From Alisma plantago-aquatica (lineage: Eukaryota > Streptophyta > Magnoliopsida > Alismatales > Alismataceae), in NCBI GenBank assembly GCA_963693085.1, contig OY856409.1:1170056249-1170120248 (forward strand): DNA of 64,000 bases, written 5' to 3'. Of the stretch, positions 34,087 to 45,999 are shown one piece after another (positions within the stretch are counted from its first letter, which is position 1; each line of letters begins with the position of its first letter). Both the position numbers and the translations under genes were made by a program. The notes beneath the pieces were generated by a model that saw only the letters and a list, made by a program, of their open reading frames with translations, was not told where the DNA came from and did no database searches.

Positions 34087-36299
34087 TAACCATCTTCATA
34101 GTTCCGCGCTATCCCGAGGAGTCTTTCTCTAGCCTCAATTTTACCTAGCATTGTTGTTTTTCTTGTTTCCAATCTGATTTTTGATCTAAGCTTGCAACTA
34201 CCTGCCACAACACCCGACTTCATTGTGACTCAATTTCTCTTTTTGTAAAAATCCAAGGCCTTTGTTCTTCAATTTTATCGAGTTTATTTCATGAACAATC
34301 AACATATGAGCTTTCCCCCATTTTCCCTCGGTGGAGATACTCACACAACAACCATGGCGCATCAAGGCAAGGAAGGAGATGAACCCCTTGCGAATTCTCA
34401 ACTTTGCTCTGGCTCATCTTTCCTTTTTTGTTTTTCTGACTGGGGTTATTTTGGTCTTTGCCTCATTTTTTTTGCTTGGATGTGTGCCTCATTGGTCGCA
34501 GACATGATGAGATGGCTATCGATGATTGGACCATGTCAATGGGCCCATCCACTCTCTCTTAAGAGTGTGTATTGCCTATCTGGCATTATCAATTTTTTTG
34601 ATTGGTTATATTTTCCAAAATTTATAACTTTCTTTCTATTTGTCCAAAAATTACAAAAAATATGTTTAGAATCCATAGAATTTTCTTTACATTTTGGTAT
34701 AGGTGTCATTGCTTGTTTCACAAATTCTAAAGATTTGATTTTATGGTCTTAAATCTTTATAATATCACATTAATAATTAAAGATAGATTTTAAAAGGTAA
34801 AGTTGAGCTCTTGGAGTCACATTAATGATTAGTAACCCTCAACTAACTCTCTAAGTTACGATCATGTGTCAATTTAGGGTTTTTATTGAAGATTTTGAGT
34901 TTCATGGTTTTTCCATCATTAGTTAGTAAAAATAATATCATGATTAATAACAATGTGATTATTAGTCAAATATCATTAAGAAACCCTAAAATCAATGTTA
35001 AGCTAGTAACAAGAGTCAAGCTAGGATTTTTCTGATGGATTTGGATTTCTAAGGTTTCACCAAAATATATCATTAAACCCTAATTGATGGATAAAATATT
35101 ATATGTAGGTTTGTGTTGACTCTAGACTTAGAAGATTAGGATTTGATCTCTGACTTAACACTCAACTAAAGGTATGTTTTACATCACATATTATTCTCTT
35201 TGAGAAATAAACCTAGTTTCTCACTCTATTGACATAATAGTCTACACAATCTCTCTGTTTTAAGAATTTATTCCATGTGAAACATTCTACTTGATTATGA
35301 TCTAATGATCATCCTATTTTTTGCACTTTCATTTGAACTCTAAATTGCAGTATTACTCTTGTTAAAACTCAAAATTTTTCCATCTATGTGGTTGATGTTC
35401 AATTTGTTCATTTTTTAGATGGCAACTTTAATTGTTCTATAAAAGACTACACTTTATATCTTCCTCTACATTTATTGCATGTTATGTAACTCATTAGCCC
35501 TAGAGTAATGTAATTACATTAATTTTTGGGTTTTGTTCCCACTTTTATATATACTTATATATACTGGGGAGGTGGTTGTGTTCCATTTCTCTATTAGGTT
35601 TCAAGGTTGTGAGCCTTGGCCACTATTGTTATTTATATTGTTATAGTGCTCCATTTATCTCACATGCATCCAAGCTAATATTCTTATGATGGGTTTTGTG
35701 TGCAAGTTTGATGTATGCATTTAAGGTACAACTTTTATGTTCTAATTATGGAAAGTATTCAGCTTGTTTAACATCTTTTGAAATTCAATTTCTTTTATGC
35801 CCAATTGGGTAGTCCTTTCTCTTTTTCATGGGAAGCCATGTTTATTTGACAAACTTTATTTCTCATATTTCTCAATAATTGATTTAGTATGCACATACCA
35901 ACATTTTGTGGATGTATCTAGATTTCTCCTTTTGTGTACATCAAGGAGAAGATAACCAAGTTGGACGGACCTCATCAAGTATAACTAAAACCTTTTGAGA
36001 GACTTTCTCAAGGTGGTAAGATGAACCTCAGCATATCCTTTAGTTTAGTTATTTTTCATATGTATCACCCTTCGTGGTGAAGTTTTGAGACAGTATCAAA
36101 TTCTGTAATAGTTAGATATTTTGTTTCTACTGCTACATTTGGTTATTTGAATAATACTTTTGAATAAAATGGATTACCACCCCTTTGCGACACATTTATA
36201 ATGATGTTTGATACATTGGATGTTTCAATTTTATTTGAATTAATAGGGAGTTGATCCCCTCTCGGGTCCCACTCCTTACAAAAACGTATCTACTCACTT

Positions 36300-37010
36300 C
36301 AGAGGAGAAAAAAAATTAAAATCTAGCAAGAAAGCATGATCAAAACTCTGTCCATCAAGATTTCATTGCAAAACTAACATCCATTTATGCATAAAATAGC
36401 CACGGAGAAGAGAAGGAAGAAGGGAAAATATAATACCAACATTCTCTCCAAAAGCAAACTCAACATAAGGAAAGGAAAGTGAAAACAAGAAATAATATAA
36501 AACTTGTGCATAACCGAACTTTAATTGAAGAAGAAGGGAAAAAAATCTAAAGTTTTGGGCTTTCACAATATCAACACCTAACGTAAGAAAAAATAAAGAG
36601 GAACAATCCATGATATATCTAATTTTTGGATTCACTCAAGAACTTATGCACACATGTTTAAAAAACAAGTAATTTTGAACAAGCAAGGAACATGAAGAAA
36701 GGGTAAGAAAAAACAAAATGAAAACCTATCTATTGACCTTGCTTTAGATGAAAGAAACTAAAATCTAGTAAGAAAAATACGACCAATCCTCTATTTGATA
36801 AGATTTATTCTCAAATAAACCTCCTCTATTTAGAAAACCTATATGGAGAAGAGAAGGAAGAAGGGAAAAAATAAAATGAACATTTTGCTCAAAAAGCAAA
36901 CTCAACATAGGGAAGAAGAAATGAAAATGAGAGATAATAAAAAAATCTGGGCGGAACCAACCAAAAATCAAAGAAGAGAAAAGAAATTTGAAGTTTTAAC
37001 CCAAATTTAG
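36300..37010. repeat. Degenerate tandem duplication, about 440-bp unit
   Basis: GGAGAAGAGAAGGAAGAAGGG starts at 36404 and recurs at 36845 (offset 441), and TAAAATCTAG.AAGAAA at about 36316 recurs at 36755. Between them AAGCAAACTCAACATA also repeats. A third short copy of the leading motif is near 37003. Confidence 0.75.
36591..36727. repeat. Second copy of repeat at 32657-32795
   Basis: See 32657-32795. This copy lies between the two 440-bp units. Confidence 0.75.
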
Positions 37011-37074
37011 CAAGAAAACACCTCCTTTCAGACTCCATCACCAAGGTTTTCCCTTAGTTACCAAGGGAGGCATC

Positions 37075-37079
37075 CTCCT
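37075..37079. repeat. Target site duplication CTCCT, left copy (copia-Y)
   Basis: Directly before the copia-Y LTR start TGTAGGG; matched at 45442-45446. Confidence 0.88.
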
Positions 37080-37143
37080 TGTAGGGAAATATAACAACTG
37101 AATAGGCATCAAAAATTTTTTTACTAAAAAATTCTCCATTAAA

Positions 37144-37150
37144 CCATCGA
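37144..37150. repeat. LINE target site duplication, left copy
   Basis: CCATCGA, before the poly-T; the right copy at 37854-37860 is CCATGGA (one mismatch). Confidence 0.55.
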
Positions 37151-37853
37151 TTTTTTTGGAAATCGGTAATATATTACTCCAGAAAAGAAAAGGAAAAGTG
37201 TGAGCTCCAATAGAAAGGAGCTACAAGCAGAACCCAACCCTGTACACAAGGGTTACACTATAAAATCCCAGTAAAGCCTAATCTCTGGGGTTAGGTTAGC
37301 ATGTAGAGAAGGTTGGGATGTAACAAGCCTAGCAATCTCCTTCTGTAAACTATAAAAAGGTGTAAGTAATCCATGGCAGGTCCCCCATGGATTATGTTGT
37401 TCCTCTCCTGCCAAACCTAGTGGCAAAGCCCCGTCAGGAAAATACCACTAAACCGGAAAGCGGTCTTCGCCATGGTCCAAGTCACTGCCTCCTGAAAATG
37501 GATAGGTGGGGAGTGGCCCCAACCGTTCTTGAGGCATAACCATTCCCACATGTAGTGGGAAACTTTACACTCAAAGAAAAGGTGGGCATGGGACTCCTCA
37601 ACCTCTCTGCAAAGCGGGCACATGGTCTTTGTATCCAGCCCCCAACGAGCCATTCTATCTCTTGTAGGCAGTTTCCCCAACATTGCTCTATAGGTTAGGG
37701 TACTCCACTTGGGAGTGAAGCACCTACCCCAAATAAGTGAATGCCAAGGGACAAGGTTGCCTATCCTCATCTTCCAAGGGTGCAAATGGGGATCCACAAG
37801 GTTCCAGATCCCATCACTATCACAATTGTACAAAAGTCTAACCTCGTCCCACC
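37151..37853 (-). mobile_element. 5'-truncated LINE (L1-type), 703 bp
   Basis: On the minus strand it ends in a short poly-A (seven T on the + strand at 37151-37157), preceded by about 260 bases of 3' UTR and the C-terminus of the ORF2-type protein. The uninterrupted copia-Y 5' LTR shows the empty site at about 43470. The 5' truncation is typical of target-primed reverse transcription. Confidence 0.85.
37417..37853 (-). pseudogene. LINE ORF2 C-terminus with zf-RVT domain
   Basis: About 145 codons, open to a stop at 37417. The block WSTLTYRAMLGKLPTRDRM, then CPLCREVEESHAHLFFEC and MWEWL matches the zinc-binding domain found after RT in plant LINE proteins (two cysteines, then histidines and a cysteine). 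The ATG at 37855-37857 belongs to the target duplication, so it is not the natural start. RT and endonuclease domains are missing. Confidence 0.88.
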
Positions 37854-38605
37854 CCATGGAATTGCATGAATAATTATATAATGGAAAGGATGATTTTGAG
37901 GATATACCTAGTCCTAGAGCAAGTACAATGACATCTCCTTGTTGTTGTAGTAGTGCATCTATCTTCTAGTTGCAATGGGACTTGTCTGTAGCTCCACAAT
38001 GGATATTAGACTTGATCAATGCCTGCAACAACTCCTGATCTCACCACAGACTGTTGGTTGATGTTGTCCTCCTCTAAGGAAGTGCAAATAGACATCCTAG
38101 AACTCGTATCATCCTAATAATATAGATAGGAAGGAGTTGTCCCTCCCATTGATGCACTAGTCACCAACTTGCTCTCCCACAATTTTCTCCCTTGCTATCT
38201 CTCCCTTTATCAGGTAGGACTTGCTCGGGTTCTCTTAGTTACCAAAACTAGAGAAGAAAAACTATTGTCAGAGGCAATTGATGTGTATGAGGATCCCCTA
38301 TTACCCATCTATTTATTGGAGGTGTTTGGGTCAGGGTTCCCAATCTGTGTGGGAGTGGAAGGGACTGAAATCTCAAAATTTTCACAACCTACAAATAGAA
38401 AAATGATTGGTTTTCCAAGCGAACCAGTCGGTTGACATGCGAGTTGATCGGTTCATTACCGATCATTTTGTCATGTTTCCCAATCGCATATGAATTGGCA
38501 ATTCTATTCCAATTAATACACGACATGACATCAACACTAGTCCTTGATGCAATCGAATTGAACCATGAACAAGGCAACTTGCTCCATAAAATGGTACTTA
38601 TCAAG

Positions 38606-39381
38606 TACTTAAGGATGTTCTTCACGACAATCTAGTGATCATCACTTGGAATTGACTGATATCTGCTCATTATGCTCAAGGCATATTAGACATCGGGACG
38701 AGTATAGAACATCGCATACATGATTGATCCAATTGTTGATGCATATGGAATCAAACTCATGCGTTCCCTTTCTTCACAAGAACTAGAACATTGAGCTTTA
38801 GAGATGGTAACTCCATGACACATGGGAAGGTTTCCTCTCTTTGAGTTCTTAATTCTGAACCACTTCAACACTTTGTCAGTGTATGTGCTCTAACTTAGTC
38901 CAAGAATCCTTCTAGATCTATCTCTATAGATCTTAATCCCCAAGATATAGGAAGCTTCTCCCAAGTCTTTCATAGAAAACATATTTCCCAGCCATGTCTT
39001 TACCTTTTCTAAAGTAGGGATATCATTCCCCATCAACAGTATGTCATCTACATACAATATGAGGAATGTCACTATGATCCCACCAACCTTCTTGTACAGA
39101 TAAGGTTCATCTTCATTTTGAGTAAAGACAAACTCTTTGATTGTGTCATCAAAATGAAGATTCCTGCTCTGTGATGCTTGCTTCAACCCATAGATTGACC
39201 TTTGTAGCTTACAGACTTTATTTGCATCCTTTGGATTTATAAAACCATAAGGTTGTGTCATGTATACATCCTCAAGAAGATTCTCGTTAAGGAATGTGGT
39301 CTTACCATCTATATGCCAAATCTCATAGTCATGATAAGCTGCAATAGCAAGCATGATCTTGATGGATTTAACCATGGTCAC
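38606..39381 (-). pseudogene. copia-Y reverse transcriptase
   Basis: Visible in order: MTMVKSIKIMLAIAAYHDYE, DGKTTFLNENLLEDVYMTQP, KVCKLQRSIYGLKQASQS, the intact catalytic LYVDDILLMGND and GEASYILGIKIYRDRSRRI. A break near 38880 is followed by PYASTIGSIMYAMFYTRPDV with stops after it (TAA just after PDV, TAG eight codons past SRYQS). The frame stays recognisable to KNILKYL near 38606, then is cut by the deletion into the 3' LTR. Two substitutions (DGK for DVK, QSRNLHF for a W motif) further suggest decay. Confidence 0.88.
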
Positions 39382-39399
39382 TGGAGAAAAGGTTTCATC

Positions 39400-40550
39400 A
39401 TAGTAAACACTTTAAACTTTTTTGTAACTCTTTACAACCAATTTTCCCTTATAGGATTTCACTTTACCATCAATGTCAATCTTCTTCTTGAAGACCCACT
39501 TGCACCCTATGGGTTTTACCACTTTATGTGGATCCACCAAGGTCCATACCATGTTGGTATACATGGATTACATATGAAATCTCATGGCCTCAAGCCATTT
39601 CTCAGACTTTAGACCCTTAGTAGCTTATAGATAGGTTGTTGGATCATCATCTATGACCACCTCACCGCCTTCTTGAGTCACAAGATATCCAAATCTCTCA
39701 GGTTCAAGGCATGTCCTATTAGATCTATGAGGTACATGTATTACTTGAGGAATTTGAGATTCCACAACACTTTGTGATTCTCTTTGTTCCTCTTATACAT
39801 CTATCAACTCAATGTTTTTTGTTGGTCTCGAACCTCTTCCAGCTCCACTTTCCTCCCACTAATTTCTTTGGAAATAAATTCTTGTTATAGGAATACATCA
39901 TCTCTGGCAAGAAACACTTTGCTATTAGATAGGGAATAAAATTACTATCCTTCAGTCTCCTTAGGTTATCCAACAAAATAACATTTATCAGATTTAGGGC
40001 CAAACTTTTCAGGAAACATTTTCCTAACATAAGCTTCACATCCCCAAATCTTCATATAAGATACATTGGGACACTTCCCATTCCATATCTTATATGGTGT
40101 CTTTTGAACCAATTTTGATGGTACTCAATTTAGTGTAAACACAATGATTTCTGGAGCATGACCCTAGAAGGTAGTCATAAGCTTAGATAAACTCATCATT
40201 GATTGCACAATGCCCAAAAATATGCAATTTTTCCTTTCTTTCTGATACACCATCATGCTGTGGTGTTCCAGGTGGAGTCTACTGAGATACGATCCCATGG
40301 GATCTCAAAAGGTCCTCAAACTCTTAGCTTATGTATTTCCCACCTTGAGTAGAATGAAGTGCCTTAATACTTTTACCAAGTTGGTTTTATATTTCATTCA
40401 TAAACTCCTTGAACTTGTAAAGAGTTTTTGACTTATATTTCATCAAGTAAACATAATCGTACCTATTGAAGTCATCACTGAAGGTTATGAAGTATTGATA
40501 TCCACCTCTTGCGGTAGTTCTAAAAGGTCCACATACATAAGTATGTATGA
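39400..40550 (-). pseudogene. copia-Y integrase core, heavily degraded
   Basis: No long frame is left. Landmarks remain: TPPGTPQHDGVSERK-like sequence around 40235-40275 marks the catalytic-glutamate region, and PFGSFIPYLIAKCFLPEM-like blocks remain near 39900-40000. Assignment rests on position between the pre-integrase block and RT. Confidence 0.6.
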
Positions 40551-40553
40551 GTC

Positions 40554-40814
40554 CTAATAGGTCGCTAGCCTCTCATTGTTACCAATAAAAGTGGTCTTAG
40601 CCATCTTTCCCAACAAACAAGATTCACATGTCTCTATTGATTTGAAATAAAAAGAATCCAGATTATAATCTTTATGGAGTCTAGATATGTGATTCTCATT
40701 TATGTGCCCTAGACGACAATGCCAATGGTATGTTTTGTTTGATTTTTTGAGTTTTAGTCTTTTGGTATTTATGACATATGTTCTTAGATCTAGAAAATAA
40801 AGATCATAAGACAT
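40554..40814 (-). pseudogene. copia-Y gag-pre-integrase domain
   Basis: YHWHCRLGHINENHISRLHKD followed by CESCLLGKMAKTTF gives the HHCC zinc-binding arrangement of copia integrases. The frame is open for 87 codons. Confidence 0.82.
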
Positions 40815-41033
40815 TGGGGCACTACAATAAAATATCTCATCTTTAGAAATAGAACATCAACCATTCTTAATATGAAATTCATATGCATCCTTGTCCATAT
40901 TAGATACATAAATGATGTTTCTATTTATGGTAGGTACATAATAGTAGTTTACTTACTCTATTACAAGCCCTGTGGGTAGAGATAAACTATAGGTTCCAAC
41001 TGTAGTGGCAACAACTCTTGCTCCATTTGTGAC

Positions 41034-41309
41034 TCACAATTCAACCTCACCCTTTCCCAAAGGCCTACTTCTTTTCAGATTTGACATATTTGAGCATATG
41101 TGGGATCCACATGTAGTATCAAGTACCCATGATGACAAAGTAGATAAGTTTATCTGAATAATGTATGTTCCTAAAGTGAAGATCACCATCCCCATCTTCT
41201 TTTTCATGGATGCCTTCAAATACAAAGGATAAGTTCCTCTTGTACTTTTCTTTCTCCTCATCTTGAGTGTTGAAGATCTGGGTTCAGGCTTTGCCTCATA
41301 ACTCTTCAT
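41034..41309 (-). pseudogene. copia-Y protease region
   Basis: WVLDTTCGSHICSNM is the aspartic protease site region of copia elements; the usual form is WVLDTGCGSHI, so the glycine after DT is changed to threonine, which should weaken or abolish activity. A basic stretch precedes it (KMRRKKSTRG). Confidence 0.75.
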
Positions 41310-41317
41310 GTCTTGCT

Positions 41318-41760
41318 CTAATCCTTAGACTCAATTCCACTGATCACTGTCATGGATTTAACCTTCTTCATTTTTTCTTCGACATGGATCAACATTCCAA
41401 GCAAATCTGACATTGGTCTGGCCATATTATTCAAGCTATAACACTCAATAAAGTGGCTATATGATTCTGGCAGTGATTTCAGAATTATATATGTGGCCAA
41501 CTCTTGGCTCAAAGAGAATCCCAGTTCTTCAAGATGATACACATGTACAATCATATTGAGCACATGATCTTCTACTGAGTCTTTCTCTGTCATCTTACAC
41601 TCAAAGAATGTCTTTATGACCTTGTTCCTTTCTTTCTTAGTGAGATTATGGTCCATTTTCCTAAGATTTGTTACCATCTCAAGAATCCCCATATGCTCAG
41701 ATTGCTCATGCAACTCATATTTCATGCAACTTAGCATAAGGTACTTTGTGTCCAAGGTAT
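41318..41760 (-). pseudogene. copia-Y gag
   Basis: Open block of about 145 codons: NDTLDTKYLMLSCMKYEL, RNKVIKTFFECKMTEKDSVE, VYHLEELGFSLSQELATYII and LKSLPESYSHF match the UBN2-type gag of plant copia elements. Upstream sequence to about 41900 continues the similarity with stops. Confidence 0.82.
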
Positions 41761-41899
41761 CATTAGCATGCTTCTAGTAAGAATTCACGTTATCCCTAGG
41801 CACATCAGGAGCAAGCATTTCTAGCATTGGTTTATCATGAACATCGAGCTTACACTCTTCATTGAGAACCTTTCTCAAAGTCCAAACTAGTTGTGGAAA

Positions 41900-43197
41900 T
41901 TTTTTCCATCAAAATTTTCCTTCCTAACGACTAATCACACTAATTTATCTGCCATTGATTGTAAAAGAGAAATTTGTATTTTTTTCAAAAAAAAACTTTT
42001 GATTTGATTTGAAAATTTTGACAATATTCAATTAGGTCTTTAGTTAATTATTGCTCTCACTATTTTATTCAAATTGATATCCCTCACATATAAATTTGGA
42101 AGATTGCAACATACAACCTTCTAGTGAGCCAAGATCCAAAATATTTCAACTATCACCTAGCCAATCTCAATGTCCGTAGTCAATTATAAAGGTAGGCAAC
42201 TTTTGCCAATTGCATCATATGCAACTCTTGGATATATGATATGCACAACTCCTTTCCATAACCATATGCATTCTTTTGGTGCTTAATCTCATTAAGGTCA
42301 CACAGTTAAACTTGAACCAAAAGCCAACATGATAATAATACACCCCACTTGGCAGGCCCACATCATTACCATCACACATCCACAAGATAGACAACACACC
42401 ACCCTTGGGGTGACCACACTTAGTCGATCAAGATTTTCATGTGTGATGCTAATGGAAAGCATCTAAGACTTAATATTGAATTGTGGGAGTTTGTATTTAT
42501 AAATAGATATACTTTATCCAATCACCACATATATATTACATATCATATACATGCTATATCCAACATTGAAAACATGCAATAAACAAAGAGCAATAGTGAT
42601 TGTCATACTAATGTAATTACTTGGAGCCACCAAGAATTACCACAACCTAGGGTCTACATCTCATGCAGAAACCTATTTTTGATGAAAATATGTGCTTCCC
42701 AATCCGGGTTGATCGTTTCAACCCTTGCATCGATTGGTTCGCCTCCTGGCCGGTCAGTTGGTCATCACACTAGTCATCTAGTCTGTAGTCCACCATCTTC
42801 TGGATCTTCCGGTTGATCGGTTGGGTCCACCAGTCAATTGGTTTAGCTCATCCTCCTCGGTCCTTTAGTTGGTCAACTTGCCTTTGAGATAGTCAGTTGG
42901 ACTAAACTGAATGTCTTCTTCTTCATCATAAAAAGAAATTAAACTATCCTACTATTACATGATTATAGAGAAACCTCAAGTTACATTCATGGGGAGAAAA
43001 TATTTTAGAGAATAATACTTTTACAATTGGAAGATAAGGTAGAGGCTCAATATGTAAACCAAGATAAAACATGAATAACCTACCACACACAACCATGCAT
43101 AGATAATTAGGAATATTTGCCATAACCACACTACACATCCACCATCAAAACTTTAGGGTGATGCGTGCAGGTTGGATATATATATATATATATATAA

Positions 43198-43256
<59 letters not shown>

Positions 43257-43374
43257 ATAGTTTGGGATTAAACATGGTATGTGATTAGGCATAATTATTC
43301 AGATCGTATGTAATAAATAAACAATAAAATTAAAATTTCATCATACCAATTATCTCAAAAGATTGTAGATTGAT
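41900..43374. other. copia-Y leader, non-coding
   Basis: Untranslated leader between gag and the primer site, lacking genes. A block at 42690-42900 has scattered, decayed copies of the CGATCGGTT-type motif found in arrays of copia-Z (GGTTGATCGTTTC, GGCCGGTCAGTTGG, GGTTGATCGGTTGG). Confidence 0.6.
43176..43257. repeat. (TA)n(CA)n(TA)n microsatellite
   Basis: Alternating TA tract, about ten CA units, then TA again; in the copia-Y leader. Confidence 0.95.
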
Positions 43375-43389
43375 GTGGCTCTGATATTA
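43375..43389 (-). promoter_or_regulatory. copia-Y primer-binding site, decayed tRNA-Met type
   Basis: The + strand GTGGCTCTGATATTA next to the LTR differs by two bases from GTGGCTCTGATACCA in copia-Z, the complement-side form of the initiator tRNA-Met primer site. Confidence 0.72.
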
Positions 43390-43390
43390 C

Positions 43391-45441
43391 TGTATGGAAA
43401 TATGGCAACATAATAGGCAATGGAAACAAATTTTTTACAGTCATATTCCCCATTAAACCAACACATCACATCAATAACTACCTAATGAAAAGGAAGGTTT
43501 CAAGGATATACCTGGTCCCAGAGTAAGTCTAGTGACATCTCCTTGTCATTGTAATCTTGAAACTATCTTCTAGTTGCACTGGGACTTATGTGTAGCTCCA
43601 CCATGGACAATAGACTCAAACGATGTCTGCAATAGCTCCTAATCTCACCACAAACTTCTGGCTAACATTGTCCTCCTAGCGATGGGCAAAGTCCACCTCG
43701 CCTCTATGGAAGTCCACACGAACTGCCTACAACTCTTGTCATTCTACTAGAGTGGATAGGAAAGAGTTTTCCCTCCCATTGATGTACTAGTCACCAACTT
43801 GCTCTCCCATATTTATTCTCCCTTTCAATCCCTCTCTATATCAAAAAGTACTTGCTTTTGTTCTCTTGGTTACCACAACCAGAGAAGACAAACAATTGTC
43901 TGAGGCAATTGGTGTGTCTGAAAAGCTGCCAATACCCCTCTATTTATAGGAGGGGTTAGGGTTAGGGTTCCCAATCTATGTGGGAGTGAAAGAGACTGAA
44001 ATCTTGTTTTGTTTGTAACTTATGAATGGTGAAATAGTCAGTTTGACAAGAAAATTGATCGGTTGGCATGTACCGACTGGTTTCACTTAGCAAAACGTTC
44101 ATTTTGTCATGTTTCCCAATTGTATATGAATTGGAAATTCTATTCTAATTAATACACGACATGAAATCAATACTAATCCTTGATGCAATCAAATTGCACC
44201 ATGAACCGAGCATGTCACTCCATGAAACGACACTCGTAATAGCAAAATGGTTGGTTTTCTAAGAGAATAGGTTGTCTCACTCCCTACCTCATCCAAAATT
44301 CATCCAATGCAATATTTAATGAACATGACACTCCAACCGATCGTTTCATCACATCAGCTAATCGGTTGGGAGTCTGGTCTATTGATTTGTTGCTTGAATT
44401 GAATACCTAAACACTTTAGTAATCAATCCAATTATCATTTAAGATCTAAACTCATCTTCTAGGTCTGTTCCAATGTGTGTGACCTTATGGGTCCCATATT
44501 AAGTTGGCAGTGGATGTCCATAACCTATTATGACATCTCAAGCAATGAGTGGTGCCTAGTTGTACATCAATGATTCCTAAGTAAATGGAAAGTTGGAGAA
44601 CAACTTCAACCTACAATTTGTGTATGGTGTATCAGTTTTTGTATGGTTCCTTTTTCAGTGATATCCAAATTGAACTCGAGGCATGGAGTAGTCATCCTCT
44701 TCAATATTCAATCTTGTTTCTTAAACCAGAGCAGTCTGTCTGAGATATATGTAAGCTCTATATCACATATTGACTCACATGTGCATGGCCATGCATTTCT
44801 TAGTCTCGCCTATCAACATGCCAAGGCATCATACTCCTATAGGTGGGACAAAATCCATCTACATCACTCACAATCAGTCCCCATGTGTCACAATCACCCA
44901 ATCATCACTATTATGGCAACCCTTGTTCTAGATTACGTTGGATGATGTCAAAGCATACTGAATGACATGTGATGAGTGTATTGACTTTAGGTTTAAGAAC
45001 CACAATCACCACTAAAACTATGAGAGCTAACTATAACTACCATTGTAATGACTTCTATGTGTCACTATCATGTTCGGTCTTCCCGATACACTATTCTCTA
45101 ACATGTATGTGTTCTTGGTTTGATATAGCATATCATGACTAATGAGATTCTATCACCAACTAACACACACTCTATTCTTATGTATTATTTTTGTCTATCT
45201 ACCTTCCACAATAACATATGACTAGGAACCTAATGAGAATGTATATACTCTTGTCTTATGTACTTGAAGACATACGTCATTGAGTGATATCATTTGCCAA
45301 ATTTTTTTATGTTACTTCATTATCTCATATCTGAATAAAACATAATAAATTGGAAGATTGCCTTTATTAATAATCAAATAACTTGCAAATAATGCCATTA
45401 CAATCATCATATGATTAGCTCTCTGGACATACATACCAACA
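43391..45441 (-). repeat. copia-Y 5' LTR, 2051 bp
   Basis: Starts TGTATGGAAATATGG on the + strand next to the primer site and ends ...CATACATACCAACA before the CTCCT duplication. It aligns along its whole length with the copia-Z LTRs (shared CTCGAGGCATGGA, CTAATGAGATTCTATCA and the terminal GGNCATACATAC). A minus-strand TATAAATAG box is at about 43943-43951. Confidence 0.88.
43943..43951 (-). promoter_or_regulatory. TATA box of copia-Y 5' LTR
   Basis: CTATTTATAGG on the + strand, in the same position as the copia-Z TATA boxes. Confidence 0.5.
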
Positions 45442-45446
45442 CTCCT
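45442..45446. repeat. Target site duplication CTCCT, right copy (copia-Y)
   Basis: Identical to 37075-37079. Confidence 0.88.
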
Positions 45447-45970
45447 AACATCTAAAGATGTGGTTTAGGGTTTAATTATATATTGGATCAAAATATAAAT
45501 CCAGGAAACTAAAATTTATCTAATTCCAACATGTATATAAAAATATATAGTTTTTTTGTGATTGTTTGTGAATAGCAGTAGCACTCATGCCACATGTTGA
45601 TGCTCCCGCACCATATGTTGGCTGATCTATATGTTATTACTAGATGTACAATAACTTCCTCATTTTAACTCGAACTACATCTATTATTTTTATATTGAAT
45701 CCAAAATTTATTTTTATTATAGATATTTTGTAGATATTTGGAAATATCTCAATCAATAAATATCCCATTAATAAATTAAGATTTCAAGCTTGAAAAGCTT
45801 CTTCATTATGTATGTTTTTCTCTTTTTATGTCTTTTAATGGTTTTAATATTTTTTCATTCATATTAGAATACCAATTCAACAAATTATAAATTTTAGTTC
45901 ACTCAGATAATCATAGATTTAAACAAAATAAATCTAAGGAGTAGAAATAATATGAGTGTGGGTCATTATA
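45447..45970 (-). repeat. Old gypsy 3' LTR, outer end
   Basis: Non-coding sequence between the copia-Y duplication and a polypurine-like stretch (minus strand GAGGACAAAACTTCTTAAGG) at about 45980-46000. The putative LTR start reads TATAATGACCCACACTC, a decayed form of a TGTAA...CCC end. Confidence 0.5.
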
Positions 45971-45999
45971 GATCTCTTTCCCTTAAGAAGTTTTGTCCT

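Larger units (their letters stand above)
30917..37079 (-). repeat. Degenerate gypsy LTR-like sequence, no gene
   Basis: AT-rich and without a plausible gene. A possible left end TGTCAGGATCAGG starts at 30917. The part 31600-32090 looks like the U5 side of minus-strand Tekay-type LTRs. Removing copia-Y joins this stretch to 45447-45970, which ends at a polypurine-like stretch before gypsy pol, so much of it is probably the 3' LTR of that old element. Other insertions inside cannot be excluded. A short open frame at 34291-34752 has hydrophobic sequence but no recognised domain. Confidence 0.4.
37080..38598 (-). repeat. copia-Y 3' LTR, truncated and interrupted
   Basis: Without the LINE about 810 bp remain, aligning with 43391-44215 of the 5' LTR. 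Shared landmarks are CCATTAAACCA, GGATATACCTAGTCC and GTCATGTTTCCCAAT. It ends near 38598, where RT sequence begins. The TATA region is degraded (CTATTTATTGG near 38317). Confidence 0.8.
37080..45441 (-). mobile_element. Ty1/copia element copia-Y, 3' LTR partly deleted
   Basis: Minus-strand element with an intact 5' LTR (43391-45441), a degenerate tRNA-Met primer site, recognisable gag, protease, integrase and RT, and a shortened 3' LTR (37080 to about 38598). It is flanked by CTCCT. A deletion joins mid-pol directly to the interior of the 3' LTR, removing RNase H, the polypurine tract and most of the LTR's U3. A LINE fragment sits in the 3' LTR. It is the same family as copia-Z at 51681-60729 but older. 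Confidence 0.88.

Noticed and set aside
34291..34752. 153-codon open frame with hydrophobic stretches as a possible host gene
   Set aside because: No domain or conserved motif, AT-rich composition and position inside LTR-like sequence; the neighbouring TATA-like site alone is not enough.
43176..43257. Possible structured or regulatory element
   Set aside because: It is a simple TA/CA microsatellite.
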